64,000 nt of DNA from Polytrichum commune (lineage: Eukaryota; Streptophyta; Polytrichopsida; Polytrichales; Polytrichaceae): positions 47,301,169 through 47,365,168 of the forward strand of contig OX485806.1 in assembly GCA_950295325.1 (NCBI GenBank). Reading direction: 5' to 3'. This document shows, piece by piece, positions 30,899-41,989 of this stretch. Position 1 is the first letter of the stretch. Every line of letters begins with the position of its first letter. The notes under the pieces are model-generated. The model was given only the letters and a program-made list of their open reading frames with translations, was not told the DNA's origin and made no database searches. Position numbers and translations under genes: made by a program.

Positions 30899-33080
30899 TG
30901 TGAGCCCAAAAGGGTGCCCACATTTAGTCTTAGACCCTTGAAACGTTAGTTGATGCACTTTGAAGTAGCATGTTACTTCACAAAAATATAAAAAGAGTGA
31001 AATGTTAGTCTTAGAAGTACCATGTTGTAAGAGGCTAGGATGTGAGTTGTTATTGTGTTTTTACCTTCGGAAGGATTTGAGTGAATGAGGATAGGTAAGG
31101 AGAACTTGGATTGAGTAGTTAGTGAGTAGGCTAGTACAAATGGATGGAGACAACCAAAGTGACTCAAGAGGCAAGTGCATTCGAATTGGGATGAATGGAG
31201 GATCACATGGAGCGCACAAGTGGACCACCTCATCATGGCCACTTAATGGGGAAGGCCCAAGGAAGAATGCAAGGTGGAGGATAAGCAAATTCTCAAAGCA
31301 CCAATCAAATCACGAGTTAAGCATCGTGGTTTGAATTAAGTGGTGAGCGACGATTTGGGAAAGTAAGGGGAGAAAATTATGGCGGCGGAAAGCGAAGGAG
31401 GCTAAGTTTGGGTTGAAGCATCCCAAGTTTGGTAAAGTGTGGTAGGTAGAAAGCCAAGGCTAGTTAAATGTTCGAATTAGGATCCTTGTTGATCATTTGA
31501 GGGAGGAAGACTTAGAAGATAGGATTGGCGCCTACTAAGTAGGAGGAAATCTCAAGGGCTTATCGTGAGCCTTGAGGGTGCTCACCCCCTCAAGCTTACT
31601 ATATAATCCCTCATTCTTCCCTCACTCATCCTCTCTTTCCTTTGTGCTCCAAGGCACCCCACGAGTTATAAGTGTGGGTGTGGGAAGCCATATTGGAGCA
31701 CATGTGTGTGCTTAGTTTTTAGTTTGAGAGCCAAGGCTTGTTAGCCTTGAAGAGGGCTTGACCTCTTGGTAGAATTAGTGTTGACGTGAAGGATTTTAAA
31801 GTTAATTCATGATTCCAATTTGTGGTACTTAAAGTTCATGTTTTGAATACACGTGGTTGCAAGTTCCATGTTTAAGAGTTGAGCACTTGATGTTGTGATG
31901 AGTGCAAAAATATACTTGTGTGGATTAGTTAGTCTTAGTGAAGTTAGGAAATTCTCTCTCCCCCTCTCCTCTCTAGGATTTTAGGATTTTAAGATTAGAG
32001 AAGAATTGTGTGATTAGAAAGGGGTTGTTAGTAGAATTAGGGAAATTAGGTAGGAAGATTAGTTAAGGGCTTGAATAATTAGTGAGGTAGTTGGGGATTA
32101 CAACTACAAAGTTGTGGGTTTATGAAGGAGCTGGGTTTATGAAGGAGCTGGGTTTGTTTAGTTAGAAAGAAAAGAGCTGGGTTTATGAAGGACCTGGGTT
32201 TGTTTAGTTAGAAGCTAAGGAGCTGGGTTTATGAAGGAGCTGGGTTTGTTTAGTTAGAAGCTAAGAAGCTGGGTTTATGAAGGAGCTGGGTTCATGAAGG
32301 AGCTGGGTTTATGAAGGAGCTGGGTTTATGAAGGAGCTAGGTTTATGTAATTAGAAAGTAAAGAGATGGATTCATGAAGGAGCTTAGTAGATAGCCTACC
32401 TAATTAGCTCATAGACAAGTAGTTAGTTACATTATGCTAGTTAGTGTTATGTGTGGCTTTCACAAGTAAATGTATTTGAGATTGACTATAGAGAATAGTG
32501 TTTTTTTTTACACTTGCATCCTCTCTTTAAAAATAAACCACGTGCACAACTTAATGGAGAATGTGGAGCACTCTCGCGATGGCAAGACAAAGGAAGCAAA
32601 GACCAAAGGTGCGAGGGAGAGATTGACATAAGTCACATAAGTATTTCTTAATACTTAAAGGCTTATGTACGGTATGGAGACACCAAGTGAGACCTCTTAT
32701 AGTAGCGATACGGAATACACAAGTGATAGTTCAAGTGGTAGTATAGAGTCAACGGCACGGACTCCATTTAGGAGAGGGATATCCTTAAGGGCTTGTGTAG
32801 CTAAAGCAGCCGGATGGACGTTAGAAGCAAACAAAGACAAAATAGCACCCGAGCATAAGGAGGTTAAAATAACATAGTTAACTTGTGCATTCTCCACATA
32901 CGTATTGAAATCGTACATTGAGTTGTTAAAAGTGAAATTCCAGTTAAATCCAAGACCACTTGAAGGGTGAACCTTGCACTATGGACTCATCCAAGTCCAA
33001 ATCCAATACCGCGGAGGAATGTGAGCCCAAACCCACTACTCGGACTACGGACGCTTAAGGGTGGGGGGTTTGGCCTCACA
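30899..33080 (+). mobile_element. Solo LTR of family D (copy D2), 2182 bp, 5-bp TSD AAGGC
   Basis: Starts TGTGAGCCCAAAAGG and ends GGTTTGGCCTCACA, flanked by AAGGC at 30894-30898 and 33081-33085. The start block TGCCCACAT and CATAAAAAGAGTG are shared with the other D copies. It contains a tandem repeat (32116-32390) and a 70-codon Ser-rich frame at 32665-32877 (METPSETSYSSDTEY...). That frame is not recognised and may be chance. It is longer than D1 and D3. Confidence 0.85.
32116..32390 (+). repeat. GAGCTGGGTTTATGAAG tandem repeat inside D2
   Basis: About ten copies of an 18-bp unit close to GGAGCTGGGTTTATGAAG. Some are spaced by TTTGTTTAGTTAGAAGCTAA, giving a higher-order unit of about 46 bp. 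Confidence 0.85.
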
Positions 33081-33267
33081 AAGGCTGACGGGAGGTGACG
33101 GGCTGCTACTGTGCTGCAGAGGGGAGGATCCAGCAGGCACCGAGACCACATTAGAGACTATTACCTCGGCTTAGAAGATATTGGGTTGGGACTGGGCACT
33201 TAAGGGGCTGAGGTATCTAGTATTGCGAGTAGGTTTGATGAATATGGATGTGTAAGCCAAGGGTGAA

Positions 33268-34801
33268 TGTCAGCCTCAAATCCCCACCCTTGTGCGTCGT
33301 GGTCCTGGTGGGAACATGAGGCTCACATGCAGCTTACTGGAATGATCTTCCTTAACTCTACTCCCTTGTTCTCCCTCCACTCAAGTAGTAAACGTGAAAT
33401 GCCAATCCTTTTTATTGAAAATTAGGGTTTGCCACATGTTCATGAACACATGTCATCCTTTCTTATGGAAATCCATTCCATGTTTCATGATGGCACATAA
33501 AGCCTCACTACCTAATGAAACTCCCTACTTCTAAAAGAGGTCACTTCTGACCGAGACCTCTTACTGGTCCTACTCACTAATCCTAATCCCTAATTACCCC
33601 CTGGCTTCTGAGCACTAATAACCCTCAATGCCTCCAACTCCACGCCCTGGACCAACAACCGGTACTCAGACCCCACCCAGCTGTATAAGGTTTCACCGAG
33701 CTCCCCTGTTCAACTGCACCCCCAGCACAGTCGTTCCCTCCTAATCCAGGGCATTCCCAGCTCACCGTGGCAGGCTGCCCACAATGCCTCCACCTCTGTC
33801 TCAGGTCCCCTCTCTGGGACTGTTGTTACTTCACTTCCTAGGCACCCACCCCATAACCATTGTTGAGTAGTTAGCGGCGGTTGCAACCAGCACCCTTGCC
33901 TCAAATTTATCTGTCTTCAACCTCCTGCATTGCCTATCCAATAAATCTGCAGGCATGACCTTAGTTGTAGGAATTCCTCCCAACAAAATCACCCTTGAAG
34001 CAACCAACATCAGGTGTCTGGCAAGACATTCGATATTGCCGCAGCTCAACCTCAGTTTTTGGTGAGGACTCCTTCCCCTTTATCAACGCCCAACCATTCA
34101 ACGGCCTCGCAGAGATTTTGCAATTGCAGCCCCAGTCTCTCCCTTCACGCACTGAGTCTGGCATCTTATGTCGTCCCCTCCTGGCTCTGCACCCAGTTTC
34201 CTTTTTCCCTTCTTGCTATCCTTGGAGGAGACTGGAGCTTGAATGCCTCCATCTCCCATTCCTAGCCCCCTAGCTGCAGTCACCGCATTCTCAATTTGTG
34301 TTTGTGCTAGCGGCATCATTCCATCCCTAGGCGCAACCATAAAACCATCTCTAGCCGCCGCCCTCCTTCTGTGTATTTTTCGGTGTCGTGCAGAGAGAGA
34401 AAAACCTCTCCTGGAATCTGAACCAAGTTCGAAGCCCCTGGATCTGATCCCAGGCCGAGGCCCCTGGATTTCCGACGAAATCCCCACTCAGGGCAGCCCC
34501 CCCCCCCTTAATCCACATGGTGACAGCCGAAAATGAACAAAGAAAATGCCTTAAGCCGCCACTACCCTACCCAGAGCACTATCCTATAATGTCAAAATCC
34601 TAATCACTCAACACCCTAAGCCTCAAGTTAATTCTTAATGCCTTAAGCTAACACACTAGCACATTGGACTAAAGCCTAATCCACCTTAGAACTTGAGGTT
34701 ACACTCTTTTTATGTTTTACAATAATCATTAAAAAACCAATTCAAAGTTTTAAACATTCCTAAACTTAAAAACACATGTAGGCACCAACTTTGGGCTCAC
34801 A
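33268..34801 (-). mobile_element. Solo LTR of family D (copy D3), 1534 bp, 5-bp TSD GTGAA
   Basis: Starts TGTCAGCCTC and ends TTTGGGCTCACA, flanked by GTGAA at 33263-33267 and 34802-34806. Opposite in orientation to D2. On the minus strand it begins TGTGAGCCCAAA and has CATAAAAAGAGTG, the D signature. A C-run lies at 34499-34508. Open frames inside are not recognised. Confidence 0.85.
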
Positions 34802-35071
34802 GTGAATTTGGGTTACTTGAGCCATTAGAATATTGCTCGAAGTTGTTTGAGTAATGCATTGTTAGGCTTGTTGATTAGAATCATGAGAACATGGAGTATT
34901 TCTAAATACTTCAACCTCGTGCCAATTGAATAAAGTGTGTGCCCTTTGACGTTGACACCATGGTGCATTGGAAGCCGATTCACAAATGTTGAGTGAGGTA
35001 AATTAATCACATGTGAGCCCTGGGCTCTCACCCAGACTACAACGCACAAGGGTGGGGGTTTAGGACTGACA

Positions 35072-35274
35072 CACCACAAGAACCAAAGCAAGACAATGAT
35101 TGGAGAGGTCCTTTATACCTTTATCATTTTAAATGTAAAGAGCTTCAAGCTTAAACTTTCTCCATAACTATGCAAAGTAGAGGCAAAGCAATTCTTAGCA
35201 TAAACACCATCGAAGCAACATGTTGTGATTGAGATACATCTTATTGTTTGAGAAATGCTATGTATAGGACTAAT
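35072..35274. other. AT-rich spacer, no gene seen
   Basis: About 200 bp of AT-rich sequence between the A2 LTR and a minisatellite. I see no frame, RNA gene or terminal repeat. Confidence 0.6.
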
Positions 35275-35540
35275 GATGTGAAAATAGTCTTATAAATGGA
35301 AGAAAAAAAATTGTATAAGAATTGATTATAGAAACTCATATAATGTGAGAATAATCATATAAATGGAAGAAAGGCAATTGTGTAAGAATTGATCGTAAAA
35401 ACTCACATGAGGTGAGAATAGTTGTATAAGTGGAAGAAAAATAAATTGTGTGTGAATTAACTATAGAAACTCACATGAGGTGAGAATAGTTATACAAATG
35501 GAAGAAAAATACTTGTGTGAGGGAATTGATTGTAGAATTA
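35275..35540 (+). repeat. 67-bp minisatellite, four diverged units
   Basis: Units start at about 35275, 35342, 35409 and 35477 and share GGTGAGAATAGT, ATAAATGGAAGAAA and TAGAAACTCACAT. Confidence 0.85.
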
Positions 35541-35695
35541 CAAAGCAAGTGAGCGACAATAAATAATTAAAATTTTTTTGTGAGAATAAAAATGGTGACA
35601 CATGTGAGAGTGATACCAATTGGAAATTTTAGAGGTGAGAGAAAATTAACTTTGACATATCAAGAAAAAAAAATGACAACTTAAGAATATTGGAG

Positions 35696-35940
35696 ACACT
35701 TAGTATACTGGAGTTACTTGGTTCTATAACAACAACAAAGACACTTAATATACTAGAGTTATTTGGTTCTACAATTACAATAAAGATGCTTAGTCCACTA
35801 GAGCTACTTGGTTCTACTACAAAAAAAACATTTAGCCTACTAAAGCTATTTGGTCTACAAAAACAAATAACCACTTAGCCTACTAAAGTTACTTGGTCCA
35901 CAACAACAAAATAAACTTACTATACTAAAATTATACGGCA
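35696..35940 (+). repeat. ~45-bp minisatellite, about five and a half units
   Basis: The unit is close to TAGTATACTAGAGTTACTTGG followed by TTCTACAACAACAACAAAG. It gives a repetitive open frame on the minus strand, which I do not regard as a gene. Confidence 0.85.
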
Positions 35941-36124
35941 ATGACATTGGTTAATGAGTTATTGGATCTACAACGACAATCAAAGGTACTTAAGATTTCA
36001 AAGAGGTAGAAAATAAAACTTGAGCTACAATGAAAATTTCAACACAATTGGAAAAAATCTAGCAATTCAATAGAAGATCACTTCTATCACTACAAAAAAA
36101 CTCCAAAGAATAAAAGTTGAGACA

Positions 36125-36395
36125 TGTGGAAGGTAGAGCATTAGATTGCCCATAGTCAATAGAAATATAAATGAAGAGGCATGAGAGAAAATAAGGTCAG
36201 AATAAGTTTAGCATGCTAGTCCGAAGAGGGATAAGAGTTGTCCCATATTATTTGTCTGAACCAATGAATAGAAAAATAACAATCAAAGGCAAAACAAGGA
36301 AAGCATAAGATTATCTCACTCCAAACATTGTTCATATGCCTTTGTATAAGTATCTATACTTGTGCAATCTTGACTCCTATTAATTCCAATAGGAT
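36125..36395 (+). mobile_element. Copia LTR fragment, second copy of the 46055 LTR
   Basis: TGTGGAAGGTAGAGCATTAG to about 36395 aligns with 46055-46313 (shared blocks AAGAGGCATGAGA, GTCCRAAGAGGGATAA, GCATTGTTCATATGCCTTTGTATA). The 46055 copy follows a copia RNase H, which identifies the family. Only one LTR is seen here. Confidence 0.75.
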
Positions 36396-36861
36396 ATGGG
36401 CCCACCATGCAAATGAAGAGCTTAGAGATTTGATTGCATTTAAGTTTGCGGAGTGGATCTTGAGGAGTTTGCGCTTTGGAGTGTTGGAGGTGTTCGAGGG
36501 CGTAATTTGCTGTTGTAGTTATTTCTTTGCTTTTGTTTTTTGCTTGAATGTAACACTATATTCGTTAATTGGAGAATTTTTGTTGATTTTGAGACTATTT
36601 AAGGACGTGGCTTTCACATTTGTAGGAAGGAAAACACTACAAATATGCTATGTTCCCAATTTTGGAAACAAATAAGAGACTCAAATGCATGGAACTACAC
36701 ATATAAAAATAAGAAAATGGGATATATGAAAACATTTGCATATGGAAAATCAATATCATATTCATTGAATAGGGTTGAAGTACAAAATGCAAGTGGAATA
36801 TCCAGTATTAGGCCAAAGTCCTAGAAACATAATTCCACAACTACATGTATGTTAATATAGC
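36396..36861. other. No supported gene
   Basis: A 115-codon plus frame (36328-36675) begins inside the copia LTR fragment and resembles no protein I know. I treat it as chance. Confidence 0.5.
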
Positions 36862-37690
36862 CTATACGTTTGGATCACGACTCACTACTTTTGTTTTTGC
36901 AATACTATTATTATCATTTATGGCCGTTTCATGGTATTTTGCTTTAATGGCCTCCATGGCTCTAAAGATCTTGGTTCCGCGGCTGTAACCTTGTTTATTC
37001 ACTGGCCCCGAATATGTGCCATTTTCCCATATTTGCTGACCCCCTACCGAATAAGTGGAATACGAATGCGTTTGGGAAACCAAACGTCTTGCACTCTTCG
37101 GTAGGGCCAAACAACGATCAAACTCGCAAGAAGCAGTCTTCAGTGTTCGCCTATCCAATGACGAAGTTGAGGATGAACGGCCCACATTCATGTATATTGG
37201 GGTCTAAAACAATGACCATAAATATATATAATGACGTGGGTTAGTATAAGTTACGGATGGAAGTATGAAAAACCCAAGAATATGAAATGCACTAATACAC
37301 GGAAATCATGAAGGAAAAACTTGAGAATGCCAATAGTTGGGCACCTTGGCCTGCGGGGCGGTGGTTTGAGCTTCGGGGACATCGAGGGGGGTAGACACAA
37401 GCACAACATGGACGTTCGTAAACGCCGGGACATCAATTTGGGGTTCATCCATGCAAAGGCGTCTGGTCGACCGCGGGTTTCGAACGTGCTTCTCATTGCG
37501 GAGGGGAGATGGAGATGGAGATGGAGCGTAATTGAGTTTTGCAACCTTTGGAGGAGGGCTATCGACAACTCCGTCTTCAAACCCCGAGTCTTTGGAGTAA
37601 TCAACAGCAGAGGCGGCATCGACAACTGAAAATTGAAATAGTGAAGGCATTGAAATGTCGGTCACACCAATGGAAGGGGAGTTGGGGCCC
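36862..37690 (-). pseudogene. Last exons of the same gene
   Basis: Two segments: about 37330-37690 (Ser/Pro-rich; includes KVAKLNYAPSPSPSPLRNEK) and 36862-37203 (after acceptor TTTTAG; includes GQQIWENGTYSGPVNKQGYS and ends VVSRDPNV, TGA or TAA region). Joined at phase 0 they keep one frame. The donor between them (CAA|GTTTTT) is weak. No known domain. Confidence 0.45.
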
Positions 37691-37893
37691 GACTTAGATG
37701 CACACATGCCATTGACGAGACTTTAGGATGCTTGGTGAGGCAACTAAGACACAAAAATACATTTACAAAATAAGGGGAGAAATGTTAGATATAAACATGG
37801 AGAGTCCAAGTACAAACCCAAAAATTAGTTCTCATATTAATTTATTGAGTTTGGCATATCCGTACAACCTCCTAAATTCCTCATCTCTTGGGC

Positions 37894-38598
37894 CTAGAGG
37901 CCTATTGCCAATGGGGTTGGAGAGGACAAAACCGGGACACTTCCGGGGTGATAGGCAAGCCTCCTAATGTAGGGTCCTAGTTCATTATCTAGAAAGTTGT
38001 CATTTCTATCACTCTCCCAAGGATCCGGGAATATGCAACTGCCCGGGGGATTGAAAATACTCTTTGCCGGGCTGTCGTCAATGAGGAGTGTGTTCTCCGG
38101 GGTGGGCCAACAACCGGGGGGCACCCCCTCCAGCATAGGGACGCCCACCCAGAGGTTCTTCCTCAGTATCTTTAGGAATTGAGGCCCACGGCCTCCTCCA
38201 ACCTTGGGTACAATCTTGCCACTACGGTCATAAAGGTCATCGCAATGTTCTTGACCGAGAAGCAAGCATGGCATTGCGAGTTCTCGGAAAAGAAAACCGA
38301 CGATGGCCTTCGTGTTGTCCATGAGCATAGAGCTCTAGATGATGACATGGGCCAAGCCAAGGACCTCACGAAGGAAGCACCTCAACCTGGGCCGGGCCCG
38401 TACAACCTTCTTGTTAATGAGAGTATTGAACTGTCCGCCGTAATCCATGTCTTGTGGACTACGGAAGGGACCCTTGGACGCACTATTGGAGATATGTGTG
38501 GAATGACAAAGCACCCCATTGAGGTCAAATATTATGAACGGTTTCCTCATGGGCCGGCTTGGTCTTTCAGCGGGGTTGCGACATATCTCCAATGGACC
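37894..38598 (-). pseudogene. FCP1/NIF-like HAD phosphatase exon
   Basis: After the acceptor CATCACAG the frame reads PFIIFDLNGVLCHST, the first HAD motif of the FCP1/CTD-phosphatase-like (NIF) family, with Asn at the second acidic place (D-L-N). A TAG (38335-38337) stands where such proteins usually have the Trp of IWS. Further on NTLLIDDSPAKSIFNP is the conserved third motif (LIDDSP) and IFPDPWESD the loop after it. Known members remove phosphate from proteins such as RNA polymerase II CTD; the substrate here is unknown. The DLN variant occurs in several plant members. Confidence 0.72.
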
Positions 38599-38938
38599 CT
38601 GTGATGGAACATACTATCTAGGTGAATGGTGCTACCCAGGAAAACCAATTGACAAACATGCACAAACTCAACAAACAAATATAAGGCAAAAAAATCCGAA
38701 CTATCCAGTTCAAAAAATGTGTATTAATGTGCTTGGTCATATACATTTCGAGAATAATTTACATTGTCACAAAAGGTCTCCCCTAAAATTATTTGAATCT
38801 ATGCTGGCAAAATTGCATCCACCCGTCGGGCGAAGTCGAGCATCGAACTCGACAATATACACACGCCACGAAGTTGGCAGACAAGGAAGTTTCGGACGCG
38901 CATCTGTAACGTGGGAGGCAAGCTCAAAGGTGGATTAC

Positions 38939-40354
38939 CTCTTCAACGGCGAGGCCCTCGCCAACAGTGCCTCCCTCACCAGGCCCCATTGTGGGCACAG
39001 GTTCCGGACGCGCGTCTGCAAAAGTGTGCAAGCTATCCTCCACCACCAAGGCGTCTCCAGCCGCTTGCGACCCCTGGGTATCGACATAAGGTTGATCCTC
39101 ATCTGTGGCGTCTTGGCTGCCCCGCATATCTTCATCTTCTTGGCTGCCAATGGTTGTGTTGTCTTCAATGGAGCCTCTCTCATGGACACCTGCCGTATAA
39201 CGTGCCGGTGTCTCCTCCTCTCGTATCGTATGAAAGGAGGGCTCTGGGGTGGCGGCAACCTGGGGAGAGGGCGGGACATACAACACGGGGGCTGGATAAG
39301 CATGCTCAGGTATATACACCGCATGGCTACTAGACGGAGGCCGCATGAGAGTGGGGGGCATTGACATGCTGGCATCGGGAGCTGCATACACTACTGGGGG
39401 TCTTGCTTGCAAGCTCTGCATCAGGCTCATAAATTGTTGGCTCTGGGCCAAGAATTGTTGATTTTGAGCCATGAGATCGGCGTGCCTTCGAGCAGACTCC
39501 AACCTAGCCTCCTCCATCTCAGCTTGGATGGCGGCCATCTTTTTGGCGTGCTCCTCGTTAGCTTCTTGAAGCCGTTGGTCAAGCTCTTCCTTCATTCTCT
39601 TCTCCAGTTTCTCGTCCAATTCGGCCACAGACATCGGCTCTTTCTTCACCTTGCCAGGTTCAGAAAGCAAGGCAAAGATGGCATTGTACATCCTAACCTC
39701 ATCCTCGTCTTCATCAGAGAGTTCCAAGACGGCGCCTTTAGGGTACTCGTTGTAAGGAGTTTTGTTCCTCTATCGACGACTCTCACGGTATGAGGCGATA
39801 CCCGGCCTCAAAATCAACTCTAGCACATCTCTACCCTCCATAGGTGGTAGCTTTGCCTGTTCAGACCCCCCTCCATATGAGGTTGTACATTCGGCTTCTG
39901 TCGCAAGGTCCACATCCTTCTCAGCCATAAGCCCTGCAGCACGCGATGGACCCGCAGTGGAAGGAAACCCAACTCGAGAAGTGGGAGTCCCAAAGGGTGA
40001 GAGAATAGAGGTATGATGGACCCTTATTGGAGTGAAGTCTGCATACGCCTCCTTTGTATCCATGTGGTCTTCGCCCAGGAGAAATTGATGTGGATGAATA
40101 TGATCACGAACAAGGCCGAGTACGTGTTCTTGTCTGGCGGGCTGCTCTCTTGGGGAGATGGGATCTTGGTCTTCGTCACTGTCCCACTCTGTTGCAGGAG
40201 TTCCCTCTTCTCTAGAGGCAAGAGGCACCACATGATGGGGGGTAAGGACATCAATGATGTCTTCGATATCCATTTTGGAGGCAATAACCCTATGAGTATT
40301 CGCGTCATCAATGTCGCGAGCCTCCACAAACGAATTTACCTGCAACCCAAACAT
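38939..40354 (-). pseudogene. Third coding exon: acidic and coiled-coil region
   Basis: 1416 bp, exactly 472 codons with one stop (39770-39772). The N-terminal part is acidic (EWDSDEDQDPISP). After the stop the sequence SVAELDEKLEKRMKEELDQ and the next about 70 residues form a strong coiled coil rich in E, K, Q and A. Gln/Ser and Pro/Val stretches follow. Several plus-strand frames here (38519-39793) are shadows. The exon ends at a GTAATC donor. Confidence 0.6.
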
Positions 40355-40565
40355 CTGCGCCAAAACAAGAAAATTATAGTCCTTGAATTGTGGAAGCAAA
40401 TATAAATGAAGGCAAATATCAGGACAAATATAAACATGAAGCAAAGTAATTTACGGACGCGCGGCCGTAAATTTACACAGCAAATTTGTTGGGCAATGTT
40501 ACGGACGCGCGGCCATAAAGTTCAATTTAGATGAAGCATGGAAAGAGGTGCATACAAATACTTAC

Positions 40566-41873
40566 CAATGCCGCATAAACAAATTTGGTGCCTCCAAAGA
40601 CGTTGTAAACTGTTTCATTCATTACAGTCACAGCCTTCAAGACTCCAATATAAAAATCCATTCGGAGCTCGTACGCTGGGCAGATTGCATACATACACTC
40701 CGCCACAAGCTCCTTGGGGTGTGGTGGTGGCAACGAGTATACATTCTTGAACACGTTCTGTGCTTTGATAGGCATCCGCCCACTTGGTGAAGACTTATGT
40801 GTCAAGAAATAAAGTGCCAAAGCCCCGACCTGCTTCACCCCCCTTGCCTTTTCAATAACACTGATCCCTTCCGTCTTAGCGGGGATGTATATGCTGTGGT
40901 AAAGATCGTATATGCTGTGGTTCATCGTCGAGGTGTATAGCTGGACCACCAATGTGGACCTCTCTTGATCTACGATCTACAGCCACACATTTGGCTCGAA
41001 GAGGGCAAGCGACCGATAGCTCTTGAAGGCCTTGAAGAAGTTGTCATAGAAAACGGTCCCGCCAGCGTTTTGTCTCCAAGGTCCAGGAAATGCACGGAAA
41101 TCAAATATTGCAAACGGACAACCCCGGGGATCATTTCTCACAGAGGCTCTTGAAGCATGGGTGTCCCATGTGCCAAACTTCAAGGCCAATGTCACTGTGC
41201 AAAATCTTGCGACCCCTCCGAATTTTGCTTTCTTTTTTCTGTCGAGGAAATGCACGTACAACGATGTCTCTCTTTCGTTGATAAAACCTTTCTTCTCGTT
41301 CCTCCTAGATCTTTGGGCTAGGAAGGGAGATGCCCTTCTTATCAATGCTTGCATAGAGACCCCATTGATGTGGTATTCATCCTTGAGCGTCCTCCAATTT
41401 TCCCACATTATCTCACCATCTGTATTAGTGAGGTTGTGAGAGGGCAACAATTTGTTTATCTCCCTTATAGCCATGGTCTTCTTCTTCCTGTATTCGCATC
41501 ATTCTTTAATGTGGTACGTAGAAAGCTTTATGTGCTTCGGCCGCTTCAGGAAGATTTTGGGGTAGGGCAGTGTCCTCCTCGGAGTCTCCAAAAGGATGTG
41601 TTGTGCCGTTCTGTACAACTCGGAGTTGAGCAATTCTTGAAGGGGATAAAAGAACTCTCTCAGGATAGGTGACACCTTAACCTTCGAGTCGCTCTTGTAC
41701 GTGTTCTCTACATCCGGGTTGACAAGGTCTCCATTGTTGTGGGCATCGAAGAGGCGTAACCAAATTGCCCATGTCTCTTCTGTGGCAGTGATGAGCTCAA
41801 GTTCCCCCTTCAGCTCATGCACTGTCTTCATGTCAATGCTGGAGAACTTTGTCAAGATGGCATTGCTGAATGT
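40566..41873 (-). pseudogene. Second coding exon, unrecognised
   Basis: 1308 bp, exactly 436 codons with two stops (41499-41501 and 40977-40979). The sequence includes TATEETWAIWLRLFDAHNNG, RASPFLAQRSRRNEKK and CPFAIFDFRAFPGPW. I recognise no domain. Evidence for coding is the length, the phase-0 splice sites at both ends and protein-like composition through the stops. Confidence 0.55.
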
Positions 41874-41989
41874 CTGCAATTTCATGCATTACAAGAAATC
41901 AGCAGAGTTTAAATTGAAGGAATTAAAGAATTGGAGGGAGAAGGAAGAGGTTTACGAACGCGCGCCCGTAAAATTATACAGAGACATAC

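Larger units (their letters stand above)
30818..35071 (+). mobile_element. A2 3' LTR (~525 bp) carrying two nested family D solo LTRs
   Basis: The LTR starts TGTTACAAAGTCTCACACC after the polypurine tract and ends GTTTAGGACTGACA. Its own sequence is 30818-30898, 33086-33267 and 34807-35071. Between these lie D2 (30899-33080) and D3 (33268-34801), each with a 5-bp duplication. The joined LTR contains AGTATTTCTAAATACT, AATAAAG and a G/C-rich end block, as in the 21342-22106 fragment. Confidence 0.8.

Noticed and set aside
32665..32877. 70-codon Ser-rich frame within D2.
   Set aside because: Short, inside a solo LTR, no homologue recognised; left as a note only.
36328..36675. 115-codon plus frame with hydrophobic segment.
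   Set aside because: Begins within a copia LTR fragment and has no known motif.
38519..39793. Long plus-strand frames (281, 140 and 128 codons).
   Set aside because: They are antisense to the coiled-coil exon, which has splice sites and coding character on the minus strand.
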